DNA of 64,000 bases from positions 186,001-250,000 of the forward strand of contig CAXKVR010000003.1 in the NCBI GenBank assembly GCA_964058845.1, read 5' to 3'. Shown piece after piece: positions 10,889 through 22,620 of the stretch. Below the pieces are notes generated by a model that saw nothing but the letters and a program-made list of their open reading frames with translations, did not search any database and was not told the origin of the DNA. The position numbers and the translations under genes are program-made. Each line of letters opens with the position of its first letter. Position 1 is the first letter of the stretch. This DNA comes from Carex sylvatica. Lineage: Eukaryota > Streptophyta > Magnoliopsida > Poales > Cyperaceae.

Positions 10889-13464
10889 CTATGTTTCAGG
10901 TGCCTTCATGCTACGGAAATCTTTCTTTAACTCTACGACTCTCCTCATACAACCAGCTTTTGACTTGCCTGGTACAGCCGCCACTATTTTCTCCCAGCGC
11001 ATGGGCACATCCTTTGGAAATGCTTTTAAAGCATTAAGCAGTGCCAGATCATCACCTGAACTCCAAACCTCCTTCAAATCAGCTTTTGACTCCATCACCT
11101 CACCTTTTGAAAACCAAAACAGGTATGTCAGTTATCAGTTTAATCCTGTACCAATCAAGAAGAATAATCGTATAAGATACCACTTCCAGGCTGAAACGCA
11201 CACTAGAACAGGCCCAAACGGCTGGGCAGTATTCAGTTTGGATCTCATTGTTCTTATGCAGTCAATCAAGACAATTAAAAAGTTTCCACCAAAAGGAAAA
11301 AAAAAGAAAAAGAAAACAAGACTCCTACTGTTGATCCATAAAAAGAGACTGGAAATTGATGGTAGGGTAAACTACGGGAATGCACTTGTGTTCAACTAAT
11401 GGTCTTTTGTTCTAGAAGTAACTAGAGCTGAAAAATTCCAACCCCCAGGTTGACAGAACCTACACCAACCTGAAGCAAGGTTACGATGGCCAGGGTCCTG
11501 TACTATTATAAGAGGTAGAATTGGGATTGCATTTATATGAGGTGCACCTGTCATGAATGCTTGTGTTTGCTTCTTTTTATCTTTACTAAGCAAGTACACT
11601 AGCTTTTCGTCTCATCAGGGATTTGAAAACAGGAATAGTAGGCATAATGTTGAATTATGTAAATTAAAAAGATGTAAGATGTTTTTGTTGTTGTAATGAA
11701 ATTTTAGGTGTCCACATTGGGTTACTATATTTTCGGTTTTTAAAAAAAATTAAGTGACAAGGACTAGATGCTACAAGTCTAATTTGCACCATATATACCA
11801 CCCTGGATGGCTAAATTGCAACTGGACCAACTTGAAGCAAAACTGACCTGAACCCATTTGACTAGTTGACCCAATCCGCCCATTTACTACCACTACAAAA
11901 GACTCGGATGCTAGAAGTCCAACACCCAATCGGAAGGGATGCTTCCCAACTCCAGGTAACTGTTTCCTTTCTCTTATATATTGCCATTCATCTCCTCTAA
12001 TAAGTTATAGTATTTCAACTCTCAAAATCTCAATTTGGATCAAAACCCTAACTAGGTTTTGAGAGGCAAAATTTATAAATGAGGAATTTTCTTTGGACCT
12101 TTTCCAACTCCTTGCTAATAAATTCTCATCAGCAAGTGGTGATTTCCCATCATGTGATTTAAATTTCAAACTCTATTTTTTAATATTGTAATGAAATAAA
12201 CTCACTTTGGAGTTGGTACCAATCCGAGTGTAATTTCCATTTAATATACCAAACATCACGAGACAAGGATACTTAATTCTACGTACCAGAATATTAAATA
12301 AAATAACTCACTATTAGCTGCTTCTGCTCTAGGGTCCATAGGTTTCCTTTTCTTCAAAAACTGCTCGAATGGGTTCTCTCCTCTCGCCTTCATCTCCTGC
12401 ACCAATTTTGCAGTACGGATCACGCTCTCCAGGCCATGTCTCCCTTTAAATGAAGACGCAATCTTCTCCCACCGATTTGGATCTCCAGCCACAGGATATT
12501 TAGCCATCTGTTTTCTTAGCAGATCCAGATCCTCCTCTGTCCAATCCTTCTCTTCTACTTTTTCCCTTTTCTCTTCTTCTTCTCCTCTTCTCTTTTCTTC
12601 TGCAGCTTTTTGTTCCGATCTTTTATGGTCCAAGCTGATTTTTCATCAAATATGTTTTAATATGTTCGGGAGGTTATCAGTATTGTGTTAAAAGTTCCAA
12701 TTAGTATTACTCAAGAAAAATGATTGTATTTTTTTTTTAAAGGTAACACCGGCAAGTAAAACAATTACAATTGAGAATCACAAGGTTCTGTTCCTGTTTC
12801 TTCTTTCCCTTGGCTAATTGCTGGAAAATTGGTTAACAGCTAATTCAGTCAATTGAGTCAAAACTAGCAAGGTGGTATAATTTTGCTTTCAAGCTGCACT
12901 GATCAGATCCAGCACCAGTGTCACATGGTACTATATAAATCCATGCTCAATTCAGATTACTATCATATAACCATGGAACTGAAAGAATTATTAAATATTG
13001 TCATAACAAAATTATGAAATTTCAAGATACCTTTTATCATTAGAAGATCTGGCAATGGCAGTCTCAACTGAGGATCTATCAACCTGCTTACGGGATCTGG
13101 ACCGTCGGTTGTTGTTGTTAGATGAATCAGCAGGATCAGAGATGGAGATTGAGGGGACTGGCTCGGGTAAATCAGGGCCACCGCCGACATAAACGACTCC
13201 ACCCGTGGCAGAGGAGGGGGCGAATGGAGCAAGAAGGAGAGAGAGAGAGAACCAGAGAAGGAAAGAGAAAAGGATGTCGTAAGAGAGTTGGAAAGCGTAG
13301 AACGCACAGAGAGAGAGGAGAAGGCAACCTGAGAAGCAGGCGGCGAGATGAGTCTTGGACACGGTGGAGGAGTCGGAGGAAAGGTCCGAGCTGGAGGCAC
13401 GACCACCGCCGCCGCGAAACTGGTAGCGCGGCCGCGCGTCATCGTATTCGTCGAGGTAATCCAT
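10889..13464 (-). CDS. MAMYB: Membrane-anchored MYB/SANT transcription factor (MAMYB)
   Basis: Three exons, 13464-13031, 12634-12312 and 11103-10889, give 323 codons with consistent phases. The N-terminus ([14 protein letters not shown]) is followed by a Ser-rich stretch and two hydrophobic helices at about residues 39-60 and 63-81, which anchor the protein in a membrane. A charged Lys/Glu coiled region (about 150-174) leads into a first SANT/MYB domain ([10 protein letters not shown]..., 175-225) and a second ([18 protein letters not shown]..., 265-315). The order of helices then two SANT domains matches Arabidopsis maMYB, an ER-membrane protein linked to root-hair growth. The plant DnaJ/ZRF-like SANT family is the nearest alternative, but no J domain is present. 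The chosen ATG matches the family start; an in-frame upstream ATG at 13536 lies in a MITE-derived extension and is less likely. Confidence 0.9.
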
Positions 13465-13522
13465 GGCGGAAAAGGCCGACCTCTGTCCTGTTTTAATACG
13501 AGAAAATTCGAATTCGTATCCT

Positions 13523-13673
13523 CTGGGATATCTCAAACTTTGCGTGACTTTATGGAAAATCTTAACCGTTTAAATACGCTATACACGAATCTCAAAGTAC
13601 ACATAATACTGACCTACATCACCCCCGAATAGGCACCGGACACGTCGGTCACGCAAAAGTTGAGATATCTCAG
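13523..13673. mobile_element. MITE just upstream of MAMYB
   Basis: Inverted termini GGATATCTCAAACTTTGCGTG and CACGCAAAAGTTGAGATATC enclose 151 bp. The left end lies 58 bp upstream of the MAMYB start, so the element probably overlaps the promoter or 5' UTR. A single-ended relative with the same internal words (GGAAAATCTCAACCGTT, CACGAATCTAAAAGCACA) lies near 50,250-50,330. Confidence 0.7.
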
Positions 13674-14610
13674 ATGCACTCAGAAAATTCAGGTTCCTCC
13701 AACTTTTCAAAACATTTAAATTTTCATTTACACCGATTTAATTCCTAAGTTTATTTTTAAAGAAAAATCAAATTAATTTCTTTACTTTTTAAAAGAAATT
13801 AGATTAGTGCTCTCATCAAATTGTTTTCTTACGTGAATTAATTTGATATTTGTATTTTTAATTTCCTATCTGAACAATAATCAAGTGCAAACAATTTTAT
13901 TTTAAATTTATCACGACGTTTTTTGTGCTACAATTTTATGAAGTCAAATATTTTAAAGCGAGGCAATGGAATTATGCAAAAAAATTATTAATACTCAATT
14001 TTTTTATAAAATTACGCAATCTACCCACATTATCGGATCCAGAAATTGAGACCGGTACTAAATAACCGGTTTTTTTTTTTTTTTACAAAACATAATTATT
14101 TTTTTATTGAAATATTAGAAATGTTGAGTATATTTTTTTTTGAATTTAAATGAAATACAATATAATTTGATTTATTAGGAAGATTGTAACAAATAATTCG
14201 GATTAATATTTTTCAGACCGAATTTTTCACTGTCGTAAAAAAAATTAATATATTTCTTTATGTGTTATTGAAAAAAATTTAATATATTTCTTTATGTGCT
14301 ATTGAAAAAAAAAATGTTTTAAATGTGAGTTATTGATCGCAGTTCAAAAGTCACTTTTAGGTAATACATAAAACATTGTGATCATACATTTAATTTCTAA
14401 AAAAATGTATCTATTTTGAGAATTCTTTTTAAATAATAATCATTAAATAACTTAAAGTTTTTATTTTTTTTTCAAAAATAGATACAAGCCTTCACCTTTA
14501 ATTACTTGCTATGGAAATCAACAACGCAAGATAGTATATGTACAAACTGCCTCATAGAAATAAGAATGCAATGAATGTAACGGGAAAAAAAAAAAAAATT
14601 CAGCGATATT
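13674..14610. other. AT-rich spacer between MAMYB and DRP1E
   Basis: No gene was recognised. There are long T and A runs and one local duplication, TTAATATATTTCTTTATGTG, at about 14246 and 14279. The spacer holds the MAMYB upstream region and the 3' flank of the dynamin gene, both on the minus strand. Confidence 0.5.
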
Positions 14611-17600
14611 TCATCGGATATTGACAGAATTAACCTCATCTCGAGCCTTCTGGTACAATTCAAGCCTCTTTGCCAATTCTTGTCGCCTCCCCATCAGCGA
14701 TGGGTCTTCATCCAACATCTCACCAAGGTCATTTGTCTGTAAAAAACAAAAGTTTAAAAGAACTGGTAAAACATATGCTACTAATATTTTTTACCATTTT
14801 ATAGAAGAGAAACCAGACTATTAATTACTGCATTGTCCAAATATAATTCTTAGAAAGAAACTAAACAGAAGTGTTGAGGTAGATTGTACCGCTCTACTGG
14901 CGATTCGGTTGTAGAAATTAGTGAACAGGGATCGCTTGGCTTCTCTGACCTGACAGTGGACCACTGCCTTTGGTACCGTGTCTTTAAGCGTGTCAGACAC
15001 CATTGATATGTATGATGTCACATTTGATGCAATTGTCCTGAAAAATGGAGCCTGATGTTAATTTAAGGTTGTATAGGGTATAGATGTCTATTAGTACAAA
15101 TAAGTAATGAGTAATATGAGTATGGAAGTATTTTGAGCCATACCTGTAATGCCCTTCACCGTACCGGTCCACTTCTTGAGGCTCGGGCGGTGCATTGCCT
15201 CCTTTTTTGCCATTGCCACTGGGTCTTATCTCACCGTCCTGAGGAAGCTTCCGGAAGAACTCCACTGTCAAATAAGCTGCTTCCATGTCAACCAACCTTA
15301 GAGTAGTCTTCCTGCCTTCCTCCTTAAACCTCTCCAGTGCCTCATAACACGCAGCTGCCAGCTCAGATTGTAATCTCGGGAACCTTTTAAGCTCCTATTT
15401 GTAATAGTTAAAATAGCTTGCTTAATATATATGTATTTATTATGCAACAATTACAAAACAAATTGAAAACCACACTGACTACTTTTTTTAGTATCAGTTG
15501 GTTGCAAATCATTGTGCTTTTGGCCGTAAATCCGTAATTACATTAATCAAGCACCAGGCATGACACTGCTGCTTACATGACAACCTTGTATGATTTGTAT
15601 GATGCCAGATCCATGATTGTCATCCATGTTGGTATAACATTAAAAAAATACAAGTTACACACCAGTTTTACAAATCAAGGTAACTGATCATATTCAATTT
15701 TATAGAAAGGTTACCTGACACTCTCCAATAGACATCCTCAACAGGTCCTTTAAGATGAAGTGAATCTGGAGGATAAAAAACAATTAAATTCAATAAAGGA
15801 AATTGCTAATGGCCATACAAAAATAGATTGCAATCTAACTGACAATTCAACGAGCAAGTAAAAAATATTCGAATGATGGTTTCATGATACTGTAAACATA
15901 CAGCCAAAACTATTTATCATTCAGTAATAATGTGCTGTATTGGAATACGTGAGATTACTCAACAGTACCAAGTATTAGTGTATCACAAAAGTAAAAAACC
16001 AAGAAGAAAATAACTCTCTTAGCCATCATGTTTGGTGAAAGTAAAAGAACATGCTTACAGCATCAACAGTTTTCTCAGCAGGACCACGGAAGAAAGCCAA
16101 AGCAGACTCTATAAGACGGCGGTAACCCTGCTCAGGTGCAATCAAGTGGGGCTGATAACCATCAGCCTGCGCTACCACTCTCTTCACATTTTGTATCGAT
16201 AGATGCTTATCGAACGGTAATTTACTTAACGCAGCTGGCAAATTCTTGTCAAACACCCCATATATCCTATCACCACCAGGTCGCCTATCAGAGTATATAA
16301 TTTTGTTAAGCTTGTCTTGATTGAGAAGGGTGCGGATACAAAATGCACTTCAAAAGAAAAGAGAATAAAAATAATGCTGACCCTCCATCCAGATGCTCCT
16401 TGAAAATTCGATCAACCAAACGGCATAGTTCCAAGATGGTATATAGTTTCGCCTGAAATTACCAACAAAATTATATTGAAAATGAACCAGAGAAGTTAAT
16501 TAAGAAATATGAAAATAATTGAGAAAGAATTATACCCCTGCATCGACAGCCACAGGTCTTCCCAGACTATCCAACTCCTTATCAAGCTCTTCAATACTTT
16601 TATTGATGGTAGACGTAATGCTTGGTATCTGTGCTTTAATAAATGACTCTAGATGCTGCAGCAGAAACAAAATATATTAGAATAATATATAAGGGCCTTT
16701 ACTTACAAGAGAATTTACTTATCCAGAGTTCATTAGAATATAGTTAGATAGGAGTGACATTGATACTAAAATTTTCCCCCTTCTTACCTGAGAAAGTAAT
16801 TTTGCAAGATATTCGGAACCCATCCGATTAGCAAGATGTGAGTAGTCAGGGCTATATTGAAAATATTCCCTTTCCTTCTCCCTTGCGAGAATCATGTCGA
16901 CATTTCTATTTATCTCTTGCTGTGACCGGTTAACAATTCCCACCCAAGGGTGTAGTAGCCGATATGCTCTTCCTTCAAGGACCTACTTACAAAATTTATC
17001 AGTCGTCACACTTATTTACACAATAGTATAATGAATGAGAACATAAGATTTTTACATCAAGTGCATTTGTCCCCTGATCCATCAGGTCCAGCTTTGTCAA
17101 TACACCAAATGTTCTTTCCCCTGTCAGAAGTAAATAAAAGGTGCAATAATAAAAATCATTATTACAATGTATAAAAAACATAATACAGCCCTATTACAAA
17201 GACAAGAAATGGTAATAGATTTTTATTGGCATACCTGTGGGATCGACTTCCCTCGCAATCTTGATTGCATCAGAGGTAGCGATATCTTGATTGGCTGGTG
17301 ATATTGCCAAAATAATGCAACTTGGCTGTACCAAAATATTTTCCACCTTGTCATTTTCTCCAAAAAAAAAAAAGAGTACAGGTTTCCTTATTTACAAATT
17401 TTCTTATATGACAAATACCTTCTCGATGTATGAGCGCACCATATCTTCAATATCTTCAACAATACTCTCAGGTTGTCCCTCTGTAGTAGATTGAATTTAA
17501 TACATTACTAATACTAATATAAGACTAATAATAAAAATAATAAATATAAAACCATATAAGGGGAGAAGATGCATACCGACAGCAACCTTTGTCAACCCGG

Positions 17601-20161
17601 GTAGATCAATCAGTGTTAAGTTCACAACTGTTAAGAAAACAACTAACAAGTTTAATACCAATTTTTAATTTAGTATTGCATTCATTGATTTACTCTAACA
17701 TATCCAGTTGGTACTTTAACCAGATTTTGGTTTACGAGCAGTTAACTCTTACTACTACAGAATTGCTTTTGGGGGCTTGTGGTTCAGGTTTTGAGCTTAA
17801 ATTAGTCTCTGATGCCCAAACGGAGAAAAAAATATAAGGTCCAAGGAAAACAGAGAAAGAGAAGAAACAACTTGGCCAGTACAATCTAGTACATACCATT
17901 CGGGGAATAAATGCTGAGTTGAATGGGAATAGGGGATATCTGCTTTGACTTCCCAGTAATTCTATCGGTTTCATCTTGTATTTCCTTTCTGACAAGATCT
18001 GAAAAAGTAGATTATATTAAGAAATTCCTTGAAACGAATGCTATGACTATGAAATATAATAGGAAGGAAACAAAACTGACTAAAGTCTGTAAATTTTCGT
18101 TTTGGCAGATGAAGGAACTCGGCATAGTCTGCTTCACGTTCTTGTGTCTGCTGCAATTGCAACACCAGTGGCCTCCTTGTCACAATACCTGTAGAATTAA
18201 TACGAAATGAGGTTAAACAGACATATCATATATTGTCTCGAGCTCACTCACCACTCAGAGCAGGTCACATTATTCTGTGTAGTCGTCAGTAGGTGTGTGC
18301 TTTGCAATTTTTTTAATGTATACATGATTTACACCTTATTTTGTGCTTGATAGATTAGGGTTTACAAGTAGTGTAACATGGTTGGTGGGTAAATCCATGG
18401 CAAAATTACTCTGGACGAGCTAGATCATTTCCCTTTAATAAAAATTGTGCAAGAGAGATATAATAGATTAAATTATAAAGGAAGATCAGACCTGAACCAC
18501 GGGGGAGGAAATCTCTCCCAACAACACTTTCTAAAACTGACGACTTCCCCGAGCTCTGACATAAATTATTTCAAAAGATGAAGTAAGAGAGGTGAGATAA
18601 ATGAAAATAATGCTTCTTCATCTTTCCTTTCCTGTTTTTTTTATAACTCTTATAAAAAAGGAAGTCTGGTACAAGTTGAACAGTATAATTAAGTCATTTA
18701 CAATTTGGAAACAATTCTTTTGAAGTAGATCATGAGAGGAGTCCATCTTTTAAGTGTTTTGTGTCCACCCCTGAATATATCCAGTTTAAAATTTGACTTA
18801 ATAGAAATACTGTACCTGTAAACAATTAGATTGTTATCCTTAACACGAAGCTAGTTTCTTCTAACATATAATAATGAAAAATATGACAGTGTATTTCAAA
18901 ATATTCTTATTGAATTAGTTCCTTCTAACATCATATATCAAGATCTATCGAGTGATGATACGAAAGTCACATGAATGATCATTATTGAACTTCCATATCA
19001 TCACCAGACATGCCTTAAAAATTATAAATATATAGATAAAACAGAACAAAAAAATATGTTAAAAGTAGCTAATTTTCTATAAGAAGAATATATTTATTAC
19101 AAGTAACTAATTTAATATTAAAAATACATAGTCATCAGGTAATTTTTTATTATTATATGTTTTAAGCAACTAACTTAATGTTAAAGATAACTAGTTAAGT
19201 GTTTACATGTGTATCTATTAAACAAATTTAGGCATTGGATGTATCTAGAAAGAGAATAAAATGGACATTTAAATTAGACTCAACACATTTCCCTTTGAAG
19301 TAATCCTATCCCAGGATCCTATTGACCTGGTCTCTGCTGTGATTCCAATGGAATAACAGGTGGAATAACAGGGTCCTGTTATTCCAATCTGAACCGTTAA
19401 AAGTTTTCTATGTGCGAATCAATGAAGAAACTTTTTCATACACGAATCTCAACAAAGTTATATGGTTAAGATTGGAATAACAGGAGCCTGTTATTCCATT
19501 GGAATCACAGCAGATTTATTTCCCTCTTCTGTTTCTTCACCAAACAAACAGGGGATGAAAATTAAAATCTCCTCCTCTATCCTGTGGTTTCCTTTTCAAT
19601 GTCCTTACAAAAAATCAAAGGTATAAATAACGTTTATCGCATCATAGCGGACTAGTTAAAAAAACAGCGCTATGCCTAAGTAGCGCCGCTATAGCATGAA
19701 ATAGCATGCTATAGCACCGATAACGCCATAGCTTTTATGGTCCGAAAACGCTATAGTGATAGCGCGTTATTTAGAACCTTGCAAAAAACCGTCAAATTAA
19801 TTCTAGTGTCATGATTGGCCTTGACTACCATCGTATCTGCTCCTTCCCCAAAGCAAAAAGCAGAGGATACGAATAAAAAAAAAAGAGTCAAGTAATTACA
19901 TAAGGGGCTTTCATAATTAGTTAGCTTCTCAAAAGAACCCTTGTGTTTTTAAGCTTAACATCTCTACTAAGCACCTAATTCTGCGAGGAAAAGTTAAATT
20001 AAAAAATAAAATCAAAAGAATACCTGGCCTCCAACAACAGCTATTGAAGGAAGCGATTCCCAAAGAGTCGGCAGATCTCTGTTACCACCGAAGTCACCAA
20101 GAACAGTACATGCTCTCTGGATTCGGTTCATCAACCCTATCAAACTATCCATAGTCGCCAT
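14611..20161 (-). CDS. DRP1E: Dynamin-related GTPase, DRP1E-like
   Basis: Sixteen exons join into 622 codons: 20161-20024, 18555-18492, 18188-18081, 17998-17897, 17627-17577, 17480-17419, 17325-17235, 17120-17056, 16982-16788, 16655-16536, 16452-16382, 16284-16059, 15765-15715, 15394-15144, 15037-14890, 14736-14611. The GTPase motifs are intact: P-loop GGQSSGKSS (residues 44-52, split by intron 1), G2 Thr71 in IVTRRP, G3 DLPG (145-148), G4 TKLD (214-217). The dynamin middle domain and a C-terminal GED follow. There is no PH or Pro-rich domain, which defines the plant DRP1 class acting with clathrin in plasma-membrane and cell-plate vesicle fission. DFLPRGSG and [11 protein letters not shown] are family signatures. 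Length and residues fit DRP1E better than DRP1A or DRP1C, but the paralogue call is from memory. Confidence 0.93.
19334..19513. repeat. Inverted-repeat element in intron 1 of DRP1E
   Basis: A perfect 27-bp inverted repeat (19334-19360 and 19487-19513, core TGATTCCAATGGAATAACAG) bounds 180 bp. Each end carries a second inner palindrome GGAATAACAGG/CCTGTTATTCC, so the element is a nested hairpin. It is probably a young MITE-like insertion. Around 19640-19790 lies another repeat, rich in GCTATAGC words. Confidence 0.8.
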
Positions 20162-20689
20162 CTCTCTTTTCTAGTTTATCTTGCAAAAATAACAGTAACA
20201 AATTTTCTCCAGGAATTAAAATCAAAATCAGCTAAGCAGAGGAGAGGAGGTATGGAGGAGGAAATCACGAAGGAGAAGAACAAAAGGCGCGGTTACGTGG
20301 AAGTTCCCTCACTTTCTTGGTCATTGGTTCTCTTTAGTTCTAGAATTCCAAGTTTTTAGTTTAGTCGGTTCATCATTTAATGCTAGCACTTATAGAGGTA
20401 TAAAACTATTGATACCAATCCTCGTCTCCTGTGTACTAAATAAATTATGCACCGAGCTCACCTGGAAACTTTCTTTGTTTGACAGGTACAGGAATCGAAG
20501 TCTATTATTTTGACTTTTTGACTTTTCAAAATTGGATGCTATTATATTTTTATTTTTTTACTCTATTATTTTTTTTTTTAAACTTGCTTAATAGAGTTGC
20601 TTAGTATATCAATTTCTAATTATTACATCAAGGCTAAATATGGGCAGTAATTGTATTTGTTATACTATCTGTCCCTCTAAAAGTCTTCC

Positions 20690-21005
20690 ATACATTTATG
20701 TTACCCTTTTCACAAAACTGCAATCATAGCTTCGCCTCTTCTGCAGCTCGATTTGCAACAAACCACTGGGATGGTTTCTTTTCACGAAAGATAACTTCAT
20801 TGCGCTGTCGCCACAATGACCACAATACTGACATGAAATAGGTGGCCCAAACCTGCCTAGTTTGCTTATTCTCACCCATGTTGCTGCAGTGAAAATTTTG
20901 AGATGCATTCCAAGTGTCACACATGGAGTCACCTACTTGCATAAGATTAACAAAACGAGCCCAAACTCCTGTTGCATTTTGACATTCAAAGAATAGGTGC
21001 TTAAC
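20690..21005 (-). pseudogene. LINE ORF2 fragment (C-terminal zf-RVT domain)
   Basis: Minus-strand translation reads HLFFECQNATGVWARFV, then a short gap and VWATYFMSVLWSLWRQRNEV. This is typical of the C-terminal zf-RVT region of plant L1-type reverse transcriptases. No long frame remains. It probably continues the LINE ORF2 fragment at 21.79-22.62 kb, interrupted by the inverted ORF1 piece. Confidence 0.75.
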
Positions 21006-21129
21006 TAAAAACTAATCTAGAACTAAAAACTGCCCTTCGTTTTTAGTTTTTAGTTGAGTCAAACTGCCCTTCGTCTTCTCTTTTCCCAAACAAGAAACTA
21101 ATCTAACACAAAAACTAAAACCATCATTC

Positions 21130-21785
21130 CCTACATCTATAGAGAACCTCTCTGAAGCTGATGAAGCTCTCATTCAATGCTTCATCGGCTTGCAAACCAA
21201 TGACAACCAAGCTTCTGTTGTCAAGCTCTCTTCACACGAGTCCTCCAGTACGGATTGGTCGCTCTGTTTGTTGCTTAAGATCTTAACAGATCACACAGTA
21301 TTGGATTCATCTTTTGGGATCAATATGATACGAGCATGGGAAGTGAGCCCAAACACCTTGATAAAACGAGTTACTAAAAACTATTTTTTAGTTGAGTTTT
21401 CCTCCATAGCAGATCTCAATTCTGCTTTGCATGGAGGTCCCTGGAGCTTTCAAGGTGACTTGGTGGCGCTTAAAAAGGTTAGTTCCCCGGCAGACTTGTC
21501 CCCGGAACATATACTAGAGCAGATGTATGGCTCCAGCTATAAAATATCCCAATGAATTTCGTATCAGATGAGGGAGTGCTTACAGTGGCTGCTGAAGTGG
21601 GTGTGCCGGTAGCAGGGCCAGTAGATGGTTTTGTGGGTGGTAGGAGGTTCATGAAAGTTAGAGTACAGGTTCTTCTCAACAAGCCGATGAAAGAAAAAGT
21701 CAAGATGGATCACCCGACCTTGGGAGAAATAAAGGTGCTTTGTTGCTATGAAAATGTGTCAAGAATTTGCAGGTTCTGTTATACA
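21130..21785 (+). pseudogene. LINE ORF1 fragment (DUF4283 gag-like, zinc knuckle start)
   Basis: Plus-strand translation shows ENLSEADEALIQCFIG, then IRAWEVSP, VEFSSIADLNSALHGGPWSF (the DUF4283 core), PMNFVSDEGV and a zinc-knuckle start CRFC before the homology stops. A frameshift and an in-frame TAA occur near 21,510-21,545, so it is dead. It lies head-to-head against ORF2 pieces on the minus strand. Confidence 0.75.
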
Positions 21786-22620
21786 ATGATCCCGCTGAGT
21801 ACTCACCACTAGCCGTCCATCTCCATGTCAGGAAATCATCAAGCTCAATAAAAATTGGTACCGTACCAGTATATGAAGATGCAATAGGAGAACCAACTGA
21901 AACCGCATCTTTGAGTGAGATTTGCTGAGAAATAGGCCTAGGCAGTCCGTCCTTCATCTTCTGAGTGGCATTGAGCCCCAACAGTCATACCAAAATGAAA
22001 TCCGTGCTTCATTGCCAATAAACCATTGAGTACACCATTGAAATAATGAGTATAACTTGATCAATTGGTTCCAAAAGAAAGATCCGTTAACCATCCAGAC
22101 TTTAGGATTGAGCTGTTGCGTTGCGGTCGGTGTTGCCGTAATGTACGAATAATCAAATACCAGAGGCTATCGGTCTGAGTTGTCGCCTTCCACTACCATC
22201 GAAGCAACAAAGAAGTATTCCTTAACTCCAAATTGGGGACTCCAAACCCGCCAACCCATTTAGGTAAACAAACCACCTCCCAGCTGATCAATGGAAAACC
22301 TCGGCCTTGCCCTTGTGACTTTCCCCAAAGAAAATTATGGCAAATTTTTGCAATCCTTTTTAGTACCCATATTATTGGTAGCACGAAGCAGGTCATCATA
22401 TAGATCGGTATACTACATAACACTGAATTAATAAGCTGTAGCCGCCCCCTTTTGTTAGCATACCAATCCAACCTTCAATTCTAGACTCAATTTTTTCCAA
22501 CAAAGGAATAAACTTTTGTCTCCTTGGCTTGCGAATGGTAAGAGGCATACCCAAATAAGAAATTGGTAATTCGGTTATGGTACAACCCATTACAACACTC
22601 ACCATCAAAGACTCGACGAG
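21786..22620 (-). pseudogene. LINE ORF2 fragment (RT tail to zf-RVT)
   Basis: Minus-strand translation gives ELPISYLGMPLTIRKPRRQK, then GWYANKR-like, CFVLPI, FLWG, PKWVGGFGVPNLELRN and FLTWRWTASGEYS. These are standard landmarks of the post-palm region of plant LINE reverse transcriptases. Several stops and frameshifts interrupt it. Palm catalytic residues are not present in the window. Confidence 0.75.

Noticed and set aside
13122..13632. Plus-strand Arg/Gly-rich open frames opposite MAMYB exon 1
   Set aside because: Antisense to a well-supported coding exon; basic composition comes from the acidic and Ser-rich sense strand.
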